Part shown: positions 39,222 through 46,424 of the stretch, piece after piece
Layout: each line of letters opens with the position of its first letter
How positions within the stretch are numbered: the first letter of the stretch is position 1
Assembly (NCBI RefSeq): GCF_000325745.1
Contig: NC_019907.1
Location: 826,001 to 890,000 of the forward strand
Length of the DNA: 64,000 nucleotides
DNA from: Liberibacter crescens BT-1
GTDB lineage: Bacteria > Pseudomonadota > Alphaproteobacteria > Rhizobiales > Rhizobiaceae
Direction of reading: 5' to 3'
Notes under the pieces: model-generated
Told to the model about the DNA's origin: nothing
Seen by the model: the letters and a program-made list of their open reading frames with translations, nothing else
Databases searched by the model: none
Position numbers and translations under genes: made by a program

Positions 39222-39301
39222 ATCGTAATGTACACGATATGTTCTTATTTTCTATCCTACAACAGGTTTTTATTGACATAAGGAAGAAAATCTTATATAT
39301 T
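39222..39301 (+). promoter_or_regulatory. Operator dyad and plus-strand promoter, module 3
   Basis: Shortened dyad ATCGT/ACGAT (39222-39226 and 39234-39238), then TTGACA (39273-39278), 17 bases, TATATT (39296-39301). A further consensus TTGACA-17-TATATT follows at 39426-39454, so this module carries two plus-strand promoters. Confidence 0.65.
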
Positions 39302-39425
39302 AATTCTTACCATTGCAGAAAAGTATAAAGGTTATAACTCCGTGCCCTTTCCTAATCACTCAACTCTGTGTCGTTGGCCAAAAAAACTTGAAATTGACAG
39401 TTTCTTAAAGAAACATTACATTTTA

Positions 39426-39454
39426 TTGACATAAGGGAGAAAATCTTCTATATT
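39426..39454 (+). promoter_or_regulatory. Second plus-strand promoter of module 3
   Basis: TTGACA (39426-39431), 17 bases, TATATT (39449-39454), without the ATATCGT dyad upstream. Just before it, GTTTCTT-a-AAGAAAC (about 39400-39414) is another small palindrome. Confidence 0.6.
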
Positions 39455-39526
39455 AGTAGATATATGCCCCAACAATCCAGAAAAAACTATCTTTTCATAC
39501 GTAAGTATCAGCTGCACTTAATAAAC

Positions 39527-39556
39527 AGAATATATTCTTTTTTTAGTAAAAGTCAA
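39527..39556 (-). promoter_or_regulatory. Minus-strand promoter P3 with palindromic operator
   Basis: TTGACT (39556-39551), 16-base spacer, TATATT (39534-39529) within AGAATATATTCT (39527-39538). The transcript would run about 346 nt to T2. Confidence 0.6.
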
Positions 39557-39712
39557 TATTTTTTTTGAGCACAGCTTTGCTTTACAACATCATCTGATGT
39601 TTTTCCCTCTCAAAAAAGCCTCAAGCACCATTATGCTTTTCCGAAAAGCAAGATATAAAAAAAGAGAAAACACCACATAATCTAAAAACACATACTCCTT
39701 CTCTCAAAGAAA

Positions 39713-39742
39713 AAGTCCCATCGATCATTATCAATGGGACTT
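39713..39742 (-). terminator. Minus-strand rho-independent terminator T3
   Basis: AAGTCCCAT (39713-39721) and ATGGGACTT (39734-39742), stem extended by CGAT/ATCA; on the minus strand it is followed by TTTTTCTTTG. It would end a transcript of about 395 nt from P4. Confidence 0.75.
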
Positions 39743-39790
39743 AAGAGAGATCATAAAAGCTGTTTTTTAAACTGTTTTATGCAGGCTCTA

Positions 39791-39874
39791 ATATCGTATA
39801 TGACCACGATATGTTCTTGTTCTTCTTTCGTACACCAGGTTTGTATTGACATAAGGAAGAAAATCTTATATATT
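39791..39874 (+). promoter_or_regulatory. Operator dyad and plus-strand promoter, module 4
   Basis: ATATCGT (39791-39797) and ACGATAT (39806-39812), then TTGACA (39846-39851), 17 bases, TATATT (39869-39874). Downstream about 230 bp of unique AT-rich sequence leads to P4 without a recognisable gene. Confidence 0.65.
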
Positions 39875-40110
39875 CATTGTTGCTTGGCTGATAAATTTTA
39901 ACTTCCTTTTACTGCTACTGCGATTTTGCGCTTGTACGAAGTCAGCTGATAGGGAGAAAGCACATGTGATTACCTAATAACATGTTGGCATATTACTTTG
40001 ATCGTTCATCTCATATTATCTTCCAACAACAAGAAGAACTTTGATAAATCGTCCTCTTCTTGAAGTTATTGGAGCTTCATCTTCAGTCCTTTGAGCTTTC
40101 CTATCATAAA

Positions 40111-40141
40111 AAGAATATATTCTTTTTTTAGTAAAAGTCAA
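40111..40141 (-). promoter_or_regulatory. Minus-strand promoter P4 with palindromic operator
   Basis: TTGACT (40141-40136), 16-base spacer, TATATT (40119-40114) inside AAGAATATATTCTT (40111-40124). The -35 overlaps the last codons of the small gene at 40128. This may be the parental copy from which the array expanded. Confidence 0.6.
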
Positions 40142-40361
40142 TATTTTTCTGAGCACAGCTTTGCTTTACAGCATCAAGAATTATCATCATTGTTTCATGA
40201 GGTTTCATTATGGTGTTTTTCCCTCCCAAAAAGCCTATTGAACGCTGTTGTTGTTTTTTGGTCCGAGAGAACCAACCCGTCTCAGTTTTACGATCGTTGA
40301 CTCGACATGAACAATGCCTTGTTCTTCTTTTCTTTGTATGGTCTTCAATGTTCCTTATCAT
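40128..40361 (-). CDS. Small phage protein, parent of the duplicated fragments
   Basis: 77 residues, very basic N-terminal half (EDHTKKRRTRHCSCRVNDRK) and a C-terminal segment MKPHETMMIILDAVKQSCAQ ending KNIDFY. The C-terminal segment is the part repeated in the array and resembles the first helix of an XRE-type DNA-binding domain (ILDAVKxSCAxKNIDFY), as if a longer repressor gene had been cut. It overlaps the DUF1376 gene by 17 bp. Existence as a protein is moderately supported; function unknown. Confidence 0.45.
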   Translation of the reverse strand: MIRNIEDHTKKRRTRHCSCRVNDRKTETGWFSRTKKQQQRSIGFLGGKNTIMKPHETMMIILDAVKQSCAQKNIDFY

Positions 40362-41118
40362 GTTCTTTTTTTCCTTGTTGGTTCACTTCCGAAAAAACAT
40401 GAACCACGGGTTTTGAAAAATACGGAGGTTTTTTCCCCTGAAACAATTGTTTGTCTTCCTCCTTCAAAAAATCATCAGGAACATGACAGCCACTTTGACC
40501 TGGAGCAGGGCCCCACTCCTCTGGCCAAAAACCATCCCGACGTGCCCATAACAGACGCTGACGCCAATCAGAATCCTTCATAATATCCTGTTTCTCATGA
40601 TACGACCTATAACCCTTCTTCTGATCAACCGCTGAATCATTGTGATGAGAAGGACAAAAAACCATTTTGTCCTCTTCATTGATCGATTTCTTTATTCTAG
40701 CTTCTGGTTTCTGGAACGCGCGCGCGGGCTCAAGTGTCCCTTGACCAAAATTGTTGTTTTTCAAGGAAAAATAACGCATTTCGGCAGATTTTTTTCCACC
40801 TTTCTGGCCATTTTTAATGCGTTCTTCTGTTGCTTTCAGAGCCTTTAACAGCTCTTTTTCTGCTCGTGCATTGCAAATATATCCCCCACAAAAATAGATT
40901 TTTCCTGCCTGACTGAGAATACCACGAATAATACGCCATTTTCGAATGGAACAACCACAGACACCGGCAAGATATTTGTCATTATCCGGAATAGGACCAC
41001 CACGATCATAGATCAGATCCAGAATGATACTGTAAGCGCCTTTTTCCTCAAGCGTCAGCCCAAGAACACCGGAAATAAAATCGGCAGGATATCGTTTATA
41101 CCATGGACGACTGTTCAT
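40345..41118 (-). CDS. DUF1376 (YdaU-like) replication protein
   Basis: 257 residues from the ATG at 41118, which overlaps the helicase stop (ATGA). The start NSRPWYKRYPADFISGVLGL and LTLEEKGAYSIILDLIYDRGG, GVCGCSIRKWRIIRGIL are the DUF1376 winged-helix domain seen in phage replication initiators. The rest is basic and low-complexity, ending near ARRDGFWPEEWGPAPGQ and DDFLKEEDKQLF, a segment typical of phage replisome organisers. It probably loads the DnaB-type helicase encoded just upstream. Confidence 0.85.
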   Translation of the reverse strand: MNSRPWYKRYPADFISGVLGLTLEEKGAYSIILDLIYDRGGPIPDNDKYLAGVCGCSIRKWRIIRGILSQAGKIYFCGGYICNARAEKELLKALKATEERIKNGQKGGKKSAEMRYFSLKNNNFGQGTLEPARAFQKPEARIKKSINEEDKMVFCPSHHNDSAVDQKKGYRSYHEKQDIMKDSDWRQRLLWARRDGFWPEEWGPAPGQSGCHVPDDFLKEEDKQLFQGKKPPYFSKPVVHVFSEVNQQGKKEHDKEH

Positions 41119-42560
41119 TCTCCCACTCCTTCCCTGACCACTGAAAAAGCCATATCTGTAAAGAGAGTCAGCGACCCTATCGGGCCATTCCTCTGTTTTG
41201 AAATGATACAATCCATATCCTTTGCAACAACTTCAAGGCGATCTCGTCTTTCAAAATGTTCATCAATTGTTCCTACTATCTCTCGAGAAAGATAATATGC
41301 CTCTCTGTGTAGGAATATTATCGTATCAGAATCCTGTTCAATCGCACCGGAATCACGAAGATCGGCCAGTTGAGGAATTTTCTTGGTGCGCCCCTCCACA
41401 CTTCGATTGAGCTGAGAGAGCAGGATCACAGCGATATCCAGTTCACGAGCAAGAGCCTTGAGACCGGCCGTGATTTCAGAAATTTCATTATTACGATTTC
41501 CCTGATAGCGATTGGAAGGCCTGATAAGGCCGAGATGATCAATGATAACAGCCTTCAGCGGACGACCCCGTTGCCGTGCTTCCTCTGCCATCCGCTCCGT
41601 GCGTAAACGAATTTCAGCCAACGAGGGAAAAGGCCGATCATCAATCACAAGCGGAAGCTTCTCGAGTTTATGACAGGCTTCCCTGGCAAGGCGTAAATCA
41701 TGGCCGTTTATATTCCCACGGATAAGATTAATATAGGGAACAGGTTTTGGACCGTCATAAAGGATATTCGAAATGGCCCGTGCTCCCAATTTTTCACGAT
41801 CCATTTCAAGACTGAAAAACAGAACAGGATGACCTGCTTCTGCCATTCCCAAAGCAACCGACAAACCAACCGTGGTTTTACCCATTGACGGACGCGCAGC
41901 AATGAGAGTTAACTCGCGCAACTGTACGCCTCCGGTGGCATGATCAAGACTTTTGATCCCCCATCCTGGAGACGGTGACAGATCTTCTCCCTGTTTCTTT
42001 TCAGCCAGGGAAATCATGTGGGTTGCGGCGGTTGCAATAGAGGCCTGGGAAGGACGCGAACCGCGAACCCCCAATCCCTGAACCTCGGAGAGAATATCTT
42101 CAAGAGATTGCATGGCGTTACGAATAAGCGGTATCGTGTCACCCTGCAGCCGGGATGCCTGATCCGCCACTTCCTGCATGTGCCGGGAAACCATGACTCT
42201 CCCCCATTGATGAATAACCCGACGGGCGGCCTCTATGGCCAGCGGCCCGGCGGATACAGTCGATGACACCAGACGTGCAAGATAGACAGAAAGTTCCAGC
42301 CCCGTTTTTTCCTCAAAGGATTTCGTCGTCGATGGCTCCATAAGACGCTTCACAATCAACGGATCAGCCGTACCAAATCGTTGATAGGCCAACGAAATCG
42401 TCCGGAAAAGTTCATGGTGAAAACCATCCATAAAATGTTCTGGCTGCAAAAACCCAAGAACCTCCCGCTCATTGCCACGCAATAATAAGGCTCCTAAAAT
42501 TTCCTGCTCTAGTTCAATAATAAAATTGGGTTCGTTTGATTTCATGATGTTATCTTTCAA
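41115..42560 (-). CDS. Replicative DNA helicase, DnaB type (phage)
   Basis: 481 residues. The N-terminal DnaB domain (ELEQEILGALLL, EHFMDGFHHELFRTI) is followed by the RecA-fold domain with Walker A ARPSMGKTT (222-230), FFSLEMDREKLGARAI, Walker B AVIIDHLGLI, and VILLSQLNRSVEGR with LADLRDSGAIEQDSDTI. All are DnaB hallmarks. It is the first gene of the phage minus-strand block. The host dnaB would be elsewhere. Confidence 0.93.
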   Translation of the reverse strand: MKDNIMKSNEPNFIIELEQEILGALLLRGNEREVLGFLQPEHFMDGFHHELFRTISLAYQRFGTADPLIVKRLMEPSTTKSFEEKTGLELSVYLARLVSSTVSAGPLAIEAARRVIHQWGRVMVSRHMQEVADQASRLQGDTIPLIRNAMQSLEDILSEVQGLGVRGSRPSQASIATAATHMISLAEKKQGEDLSPSPGWGIKSLDHATGGVQLRELTLIAARPSMGKTTVGLSVALGMAEAGHPVLFFSLEMDREKLGARAISNILYDGPKPVPYINLIRGNINGHDLRLAREACHKLEKLPLVIDDRPFPSLAEIRLRTERMAEEARQRGRPLKAVIIDHLGLIRPSNRYQGNRNNEISEITAGLKALARELDIAVILLSQLNRSVEGRTKKIPQLADLRDSGAIEQDSDTIIFLHREAYYLSREIVGTIDEHFERRDRLEVVAKDMDCIISKQRNGPIGSLTLFTDMAFSVVREGVGE

Positions 42561-43080
42561 AAAAACAAATCATCAACAAAGATTCTCTGAATGTTCAGAA
42601 ACAGCCTTCTCGACAACAGAACATGACTCTTCATTTAAAGAGTATATTCTTATTTTTGCTGATGATCCTGAATCTGTTCTATAATTTGAATAAAAAGCGA
42701 ACACGTTGGCAAAAAACAAACAAAAAATCATAAAAAAGTCTGTTTTTTAAGAGATAATAGGGATTTTTAAGAAAATATCCCAAGAAAAAATTCTTTTTAA
42801 TTTTAATAATGGTATAAAAAAACAAGGCAATGAATGTTCTAAACAAAATCTTGAATATGGGATCATGATGAAGAGTTTTCTTTTTATATATGGATCTGAA
42901 TAAATTTAAAGAGAATTAATTCCTTATATATAAACCAGTCTTTTCAAAAAATCCATGAAAAAATTGACTTATTCTGTATTTTTTTTGGATTGTTAAATTT
43001 TCAGTTTTATTGTCATTGGGGATATAGAATCTCAAGAAATCACCTGCTGGATTGTTATCATCAAAAAATGAAATCAATGC
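42561..43080. other. AT-rich gap at the right edge of the prophage
   Basis: 520 bp without a convincing gene. Apart from the operator-like palindrome at 42638 it is A/T-rich with several A-runs. The phage-host border should lie here, but I could not find a direct repeat shared with the left edge (22580-22690). Confidence 0.5.
42638..42651 (-). promoter_or_regulatory. Operator-like palindrome upstream of the helicase gene
   Basis: AAGAGTATATTCTT differs by one base from the AAGAATATATTCTT operator of P1-P4. On the minus strand it contains the -10-like TATACT. No good -35 is seen at 16-18 bp. It lies 78 bp before the helicase ATG, so the same regulator could control replication and late genes. 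Confidence 0.5.
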
Positions 43081-44229
43081 TTAATTTTTGAGAATAATGG
43101 CATCATGGCTCATTTTCTTACCGATATTCTGAAAAGCCTCCATTAAACCTGTGGCATGTGTGGCATTATGATAATTGTTGACAGAAGAAGCACATATTTT
43201 CATGAGACGCGTCACCCTGTCACTCTCCGCGGAAAACGGTTCCAGACCAACAGAAATTGTAAATATTTCAATCCCTTGCTGCTGCGCCTGCAAACAAATC
43301 TTTTCTGTGTTCGTATCATCGTCTGTATAGGTATTCATCCCGTCTGTCATAAAGATGATATATTTTTTAAAGGTTTTATGATGTTTAGAGGCATGGTGAT
43401 AGTCTTCTGTATCTGATGCCAGTGCTTTATAGGCACTTTCAAGGCCAACCGAGGAGTCGGTACCGTATTTACCATCGGCATACTTAAGCTCACGAACAAA
43501 TTTCTCTGCCTTGTCGTTTCCCCAGGAAAGAGGGCTTTCACCTTCCAGCCTTCCTGAAAAAGCAGAAATTCCCATACGGATAGAAGTCTCTGACAGCGCA
43601 TTGGCTTCTACCACGTCCATCATAGTGATCACCGCTTCTTTCAAAACATCCAGTCTGCTGCGAATTTGATCTGTCTTTTTACTGGACATCAGGGAGCCCA
43701 TCGAACCGGAAACATCCAGGACCAGTTCAATGGAGACGGGAATGCTTTCTTCCTGTTGTGCTTCCGCAACGCCATTCACCGCAATATTGATGCTCTTTTT
43801 TCCCGTTAATAAACTGACAACAGAAAATTTGTTCAGAGGCATATCATATTCAGGAGAGGCAGAAATCTCATAGACCGTCGGAGAGGCAGAAAGTTTTGTG
43901 ATCTCTATGGGTGTCTTCCTGGCAATAGTCTCAGCAACATCCGGAGAGAACAAATTGTTCAGATGCTGCTCCAGAGAGTCCCTGATCAAATCCTCAACAT
44001 TATCCATGGTGTTTTTATTCTCAGGATCCTTCACCGATAGTTTGGCTGCTGCGGTCATAATGGCGGCATCGGTTGCTGCCTGCATGGAAGAACGCGTTAA
44101 AAAAAGATGACTGAAATCAATCGATAATCCTACAGCTCCAAAGATCAAGGGAATAAGAAAAGCCGTTAATAAAGCAAAATTCCCTGAACAATCACGCATC
44201 AAAAGAATTTTATTCTTGAAGTAAATCAT
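43081..44229 (-). CDS. TadG-like protein with von Willebrand factor A domain
   Basis: 382 residues. The N-terminal TadE/G-type segment (SGNFALLTAFLIPLIFGAVG, a transmembrane helix, then DFSHLFLTRSSMQAATDAA) is followed by a vWA domain from about residue 165, with MIDAS motif DVSGS (D172, S174, S176) and IFMTDGMNT. In Tad pilus systems such proteins are envelope-anchored minor components; no other tad gene is visible here. It faces the ABC operon divergently. Confidence 0.85.
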   Translation of the reverse strand: MIYFKNKILLMRDCSGNFALLTAFLIPLIFGAVGLSIDFSHLFLTRSSMQAATDAAIMTAAAKLSVKDPENKNTMDNVEDLIRDSLEQHLNNLFSPDVAETIARKTPIEITKLSASPTVYEISASPEYDMPLNKFSVVSLLTGKKSINIAVNGVAEAQQEESIPVSIELVLDVSGSMGSLMSSKKTDQIRSRLDVLKEAVITMMDVVEANALSETSIRMGISAFSGRLEGESPLSWGNDKAEKFVRELKYADGKYGTDSSVGLESAYKALASDTEDYHHASKHHKTFKKYIIFMTDGMNTYTDDDTNTEKICLQAQQQGIEIFTISVGLEPFSAESDRVTRLMKICASSVNNYHNATHATGLMEAFQNIGKKMSHDAIILKN

Positions 44230-44716
44230 TTAATTGAGTATCCATAAAATATTATTTAAATATAGTTTTAAAAAAACAAAAATATAAATCACAAACATCT
44301 TTTAATGATTACTTTTTTACTTGCAATTAAAAGCAAACAAATCTCATTTAATCTAAAATTAATTTAAAATATTCTTTATAAAAAGAAAATACGTCGATAG
44401 TACCATCAACGTAACCCTATAGAGCGCCCTATGGCCGTCGCTCCCTTATCGCCAAAGGATTCAGGCAACCCCTATCCGGATTTTTTACAGGATCGTGAAA
44501 TTTTCGTCTTTACATTGTTTCCGGATCATTGTAATTGCTCTTGTTATATTATAACCAAGAGTGAAGAGCCTTTGAGGAAACACACATTTATGGAATATAA
44601 TCCTTTTATTTTGCCTTATAAAGATCACATTCACAATATGATCTTCAATATAATGATGAACATCATAGAACCATCTGCCTTATGAACAAAACATCACCTT
44701 CAAAAGGAAACTGTTG
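44230..44716. other. Divergent intergenic region with a GC-richer, palindrome-containing island
   Basis: 487 bp between the divergent vWA and ABC-transporter genes. The left 160 bp is very AT-rich. At 44391-44412 there is a 22-bp imperfect palindrome (ACGTCGATAGT/ACCATCAACGT) and then about 80 bp of distinctly GC-richer sequence (CCTATAGAGCGCCCTATGG and following) that could be a structured leader for the transporter. A frame of 84 codons here has no family features. Confidence 0.5.
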
Positions 44717-44806
44717 ATGTATTATTGGAGCGCATGGCAACGTGTTGCCTTTACTCTGGTTTTGATCGCCATGCTATGGTCTGTCGCCTATTGGGCAAAG
44801 GCCTGA
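44717..44806 (+). CDS. 29-residue membrane peptide upstream of the metal transporter
   Basis: ATG at 44717 preceded by AAAAGGAAA at about 8 bp. The product MYYWSAWQRVAFT...YWAKA has one hydrophobic helix (VAFTLVLIAMLWSVAYW) flanked by Trp/Arg/Lys. Its TGA stop is 2 bp before the ATP-binding protein ATG. The tight spacing and ribosome site suggest a real small gene of the operon, perhaps an accessory subunit. Function unknown. Confidence 0.6.
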   Translation: MYYWSAWQRVAFTLVLIAMLWSVAYWAKA

Positions 44807-44808
44807 CG

Positions 44809-45543
44809 ATGACGAAAGCCATTACCCTGCATGACCTGACGCTTGCCTATTTACGGCAGCCTGCAGTCCATCATGTCAATGGCTCCTTTCTTGCCGGAGA
44901 GCTTTCAGCCATTGCCGGACCAAACGGGGCAGGAAAAAGTACACTGCTGAAAGCCATTGCCGGTATCCTTCCCATCCATGAAGGATCGATCGAATTTCAC
45001 CAATTTACACGCAAGGATATTGCCTACCTTCCCCAAAGTGCAGAACTTGAGCTTGATTTTCCGATTAACCTGCTGCAAATCGTGGCATCCGGTTTCTGGA
45101 AAGAAACAAAAAGCTTCGGTCAGGTGACGCGCGCCCAACGCGAAAAATCCCTGAAAGCATTGCATACTGTAGGATTACAGGGCTTTGAAAAACGGACCCT
45201 GGACAATCTGTCAGCAGGGCAAGTACAACGTGCACTGTTTGCGCGCCTGTTGGTGCAGGATGCCCAGATTATCCTGCTTGACGAGCCCTTCACGGCTATT
45301 GATGCTGCAACAACAGAGGTCCTGCTGAAGATCACCAGGAACTGGCATGTTGAAAAGCGGACCGTCATATGTGTCCTGCATGATTTTGAACAGATCAGGA
45401 AGCATTTCACCAATTGCCTGCTCATGGCCTGTGAATCTATCGCCTGGGGTAAACCCTGTGATGTCCTGACAACACAGAATTTACTCAGGTGCAGCTTTTA
45501 CCGCAAGACTGTCCCTGATCAAGACAATGGACAAAAAGCATGA
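44809..45543 (+). CDS. Zinc/manganese-type ABC transporter ATP-binding protein
   Basis: 244 residues from MTKAITLHD. Walker A is GPNGAGKST, the signature is LSAGQVQRALFARLL, and Walker B is IILLDEPFTAID. It resembles ZnuC/MntB/AztA. The start at 44809 follows the small membrane peptide by 2 bp; an upstream in-frame start is rejected because it lies within that peptide. It overlaps the permease gene by 4 bp. It energises uptake of the metal delivered by the binding protein at 46421. Confidence 0.92.
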   Translation: MTKAITLHDLTLAYLRQPAVHHVNGSFLAGELSAIAGPNGAGKSTLLKAIAGILPIHEGSIEFHQFTRKDIAYLPQSAELELDFPINLLQIVASGFWKETKSFGQVTRAQREKSLKALHTVGLQGFEKRTLDNLSAGQVQRALFARLLVQDAQIILLDEPFTAIDAATTEVLLKITRNWHVEKRTVICVLHDFEQIRKHFTNCLLMACESIAWGKPCDVLTTQNLLRCSFYRKTVPDQDNGQKA

Positions 45544-46424
45544 CCCTTTATGATGCATTTATTCTTCCTTTCAATGATTATGGTTTCATGCGTCGTGCAC
45601 TGGCGGCCTGTATCGCCATGGCAGCCAGTGGTGCCCCGCTTGGAGTTTTTCTGGTCCTGCGTCGTATGTCTCTTATGGGAGAAGCAACCTCACATGCTAT
45701 TTTACCGGGTGTTGCCATTACCTTTATCTTTACCGGCCTTTCCCTATGGCCCATGACCCTGGGCGGTTTAATGGCGGGACTGCTTGTGGCCCTGATTTCC
45801 GGTGCCATTACCCGTCTCACCACCCTGAAGGAAGATGCCTCCTTTACCGCTGCCTACCTTTCCTCATTGGCCTTTGGCGTCCTGATCATTTCCATGAAAG
45901 GCAGCACGGTTGATCTTCTGCATATCCTGTTTGGCAATGTTCTGGCTGTCGATGAAGATTCCCTGATTCTTGTCAACAGTGTGGGATCCCTGAGCCTGAT
46001 CATGATGGCCATCATTTACCGTCCGCTCATTATGGAATGCTTTGATCCCGGTTTTCTCAAGGCACAAGGCATTAAAGGAGCCTTATATCATCAAATATTC
46101 CTTATTCTTGTTGTCTTTGTTCTGGTTGCTTCTTTTCAGGTTTTGGGAACATTAATGGCTGTGGGTATTATTTTGCTTCCAGCGATCGTAACACGCTTCT
46201 GGACAAAAAATATTGATTGGGCGATCGGTCTCAGTATTCTTTTCGGGATTGCTGTGTCTGTGATCGGCCTGTTGCTTTCATATCATTACAGCCTGCCTTC
46301 CGGTCCGGCAATCATCCTCACTGCAAGTGTATGGTACGTCATTTCTTTATGTATCGGACCATCCAGCAGTATCCTTGTACGATTTTTTCCACGTCAACAT
46401 TTTCATGAAAGAGACTCATCATGA
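45540..46424 (+). CDS. Metal ABC transporter permease (ABC-3 family)
   Basis: 294 residues, about eight transmembrane helices. RMSLMGEATSHAILPGVA is the ABC-3 permease signature; LLPAIVTRFW and the many Gly/Ala-rich helices are typical of ZnuB/MntC-like proteins. Coupled to its neighbours on both sides by 4-bp overlaps. Confidence 0.93.
   Translation: MTLYDAFILPFNDYGFMRRALAACIAMAASGAPLGVFLVLRRMSLMGEATSHAILPGVAITFIFTGLSLWPMTLGGLMAGLLVALISGAITRLTTLKEDASFTAAYLSSLAFGVLIISMKGSTVDLLHILFGNVLAVDEDSLILVNSVGSLSLIMMAIIYRPLIMECFDPGFLKAQGIKGALYHQIFLILVVFVLVASFQVLGTLMAVGIILLPAIVTRFWTKNIDWAIGLSILFGIAVSVIGLLLSYHYSLPSGPAIILTASVWYVISLCIGPSSSILVRFFPRQHFHERDSS

Larger units (their letters stand above)
38230..40148. 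repeat. Array of degenerate promoter-operator-terminator modules
   Basis: About 1.9 kb of four to five imperfect direct repeats with a period of roughly 450-580 bp, lacking any sizeable gene. Each module, left to right, has an ATATCGT/ACGATAT inverted repeat, a plus-strand promoter, about 110 bp, a minus-strand promoter whose -10 lies in the palindrome AAGAATATATTCTT, a fragment related to the end of the 40.1-kb small gene, a GCTTTT-ccg-AAAAGC hairpin, and a minus-strand terminator. The rightmost copy merges into the small gene at 40128. The leftmost lacks a terminator towards terminase. It separates phage replication genes from packaging genes. Confidence 0.85.

Noticed and set aside
38230-40148. 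CRISPR array
   Set aside because: Repeats are hundreds of bases long, degenerate and contain promoters and terminators; there are no short regular repeats with unique spacers and no cas genes.
40091-40300. 69-codon plus-strand frame across the rightmost array module
   Set aside because: No ribosome site, non-ATG start, and it reads antisense through the promoter, operator and the small minus-strand gene.
22580-43080. attL/attR direct repeats for the prophage
   Set aside because: Both flanks contain AAAGTCTGT followed by T-runs (near 22672 and 42737), but the match is short and in AT-rich sequence, so it is not convincing.
44431-44685. 84-codon plus-strand frame in the vWA/ABC intergenic region
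   Set aside because: Composition is unlike neighbouring genes, with no domain or ribosome site; the sequence is better explained as leader.
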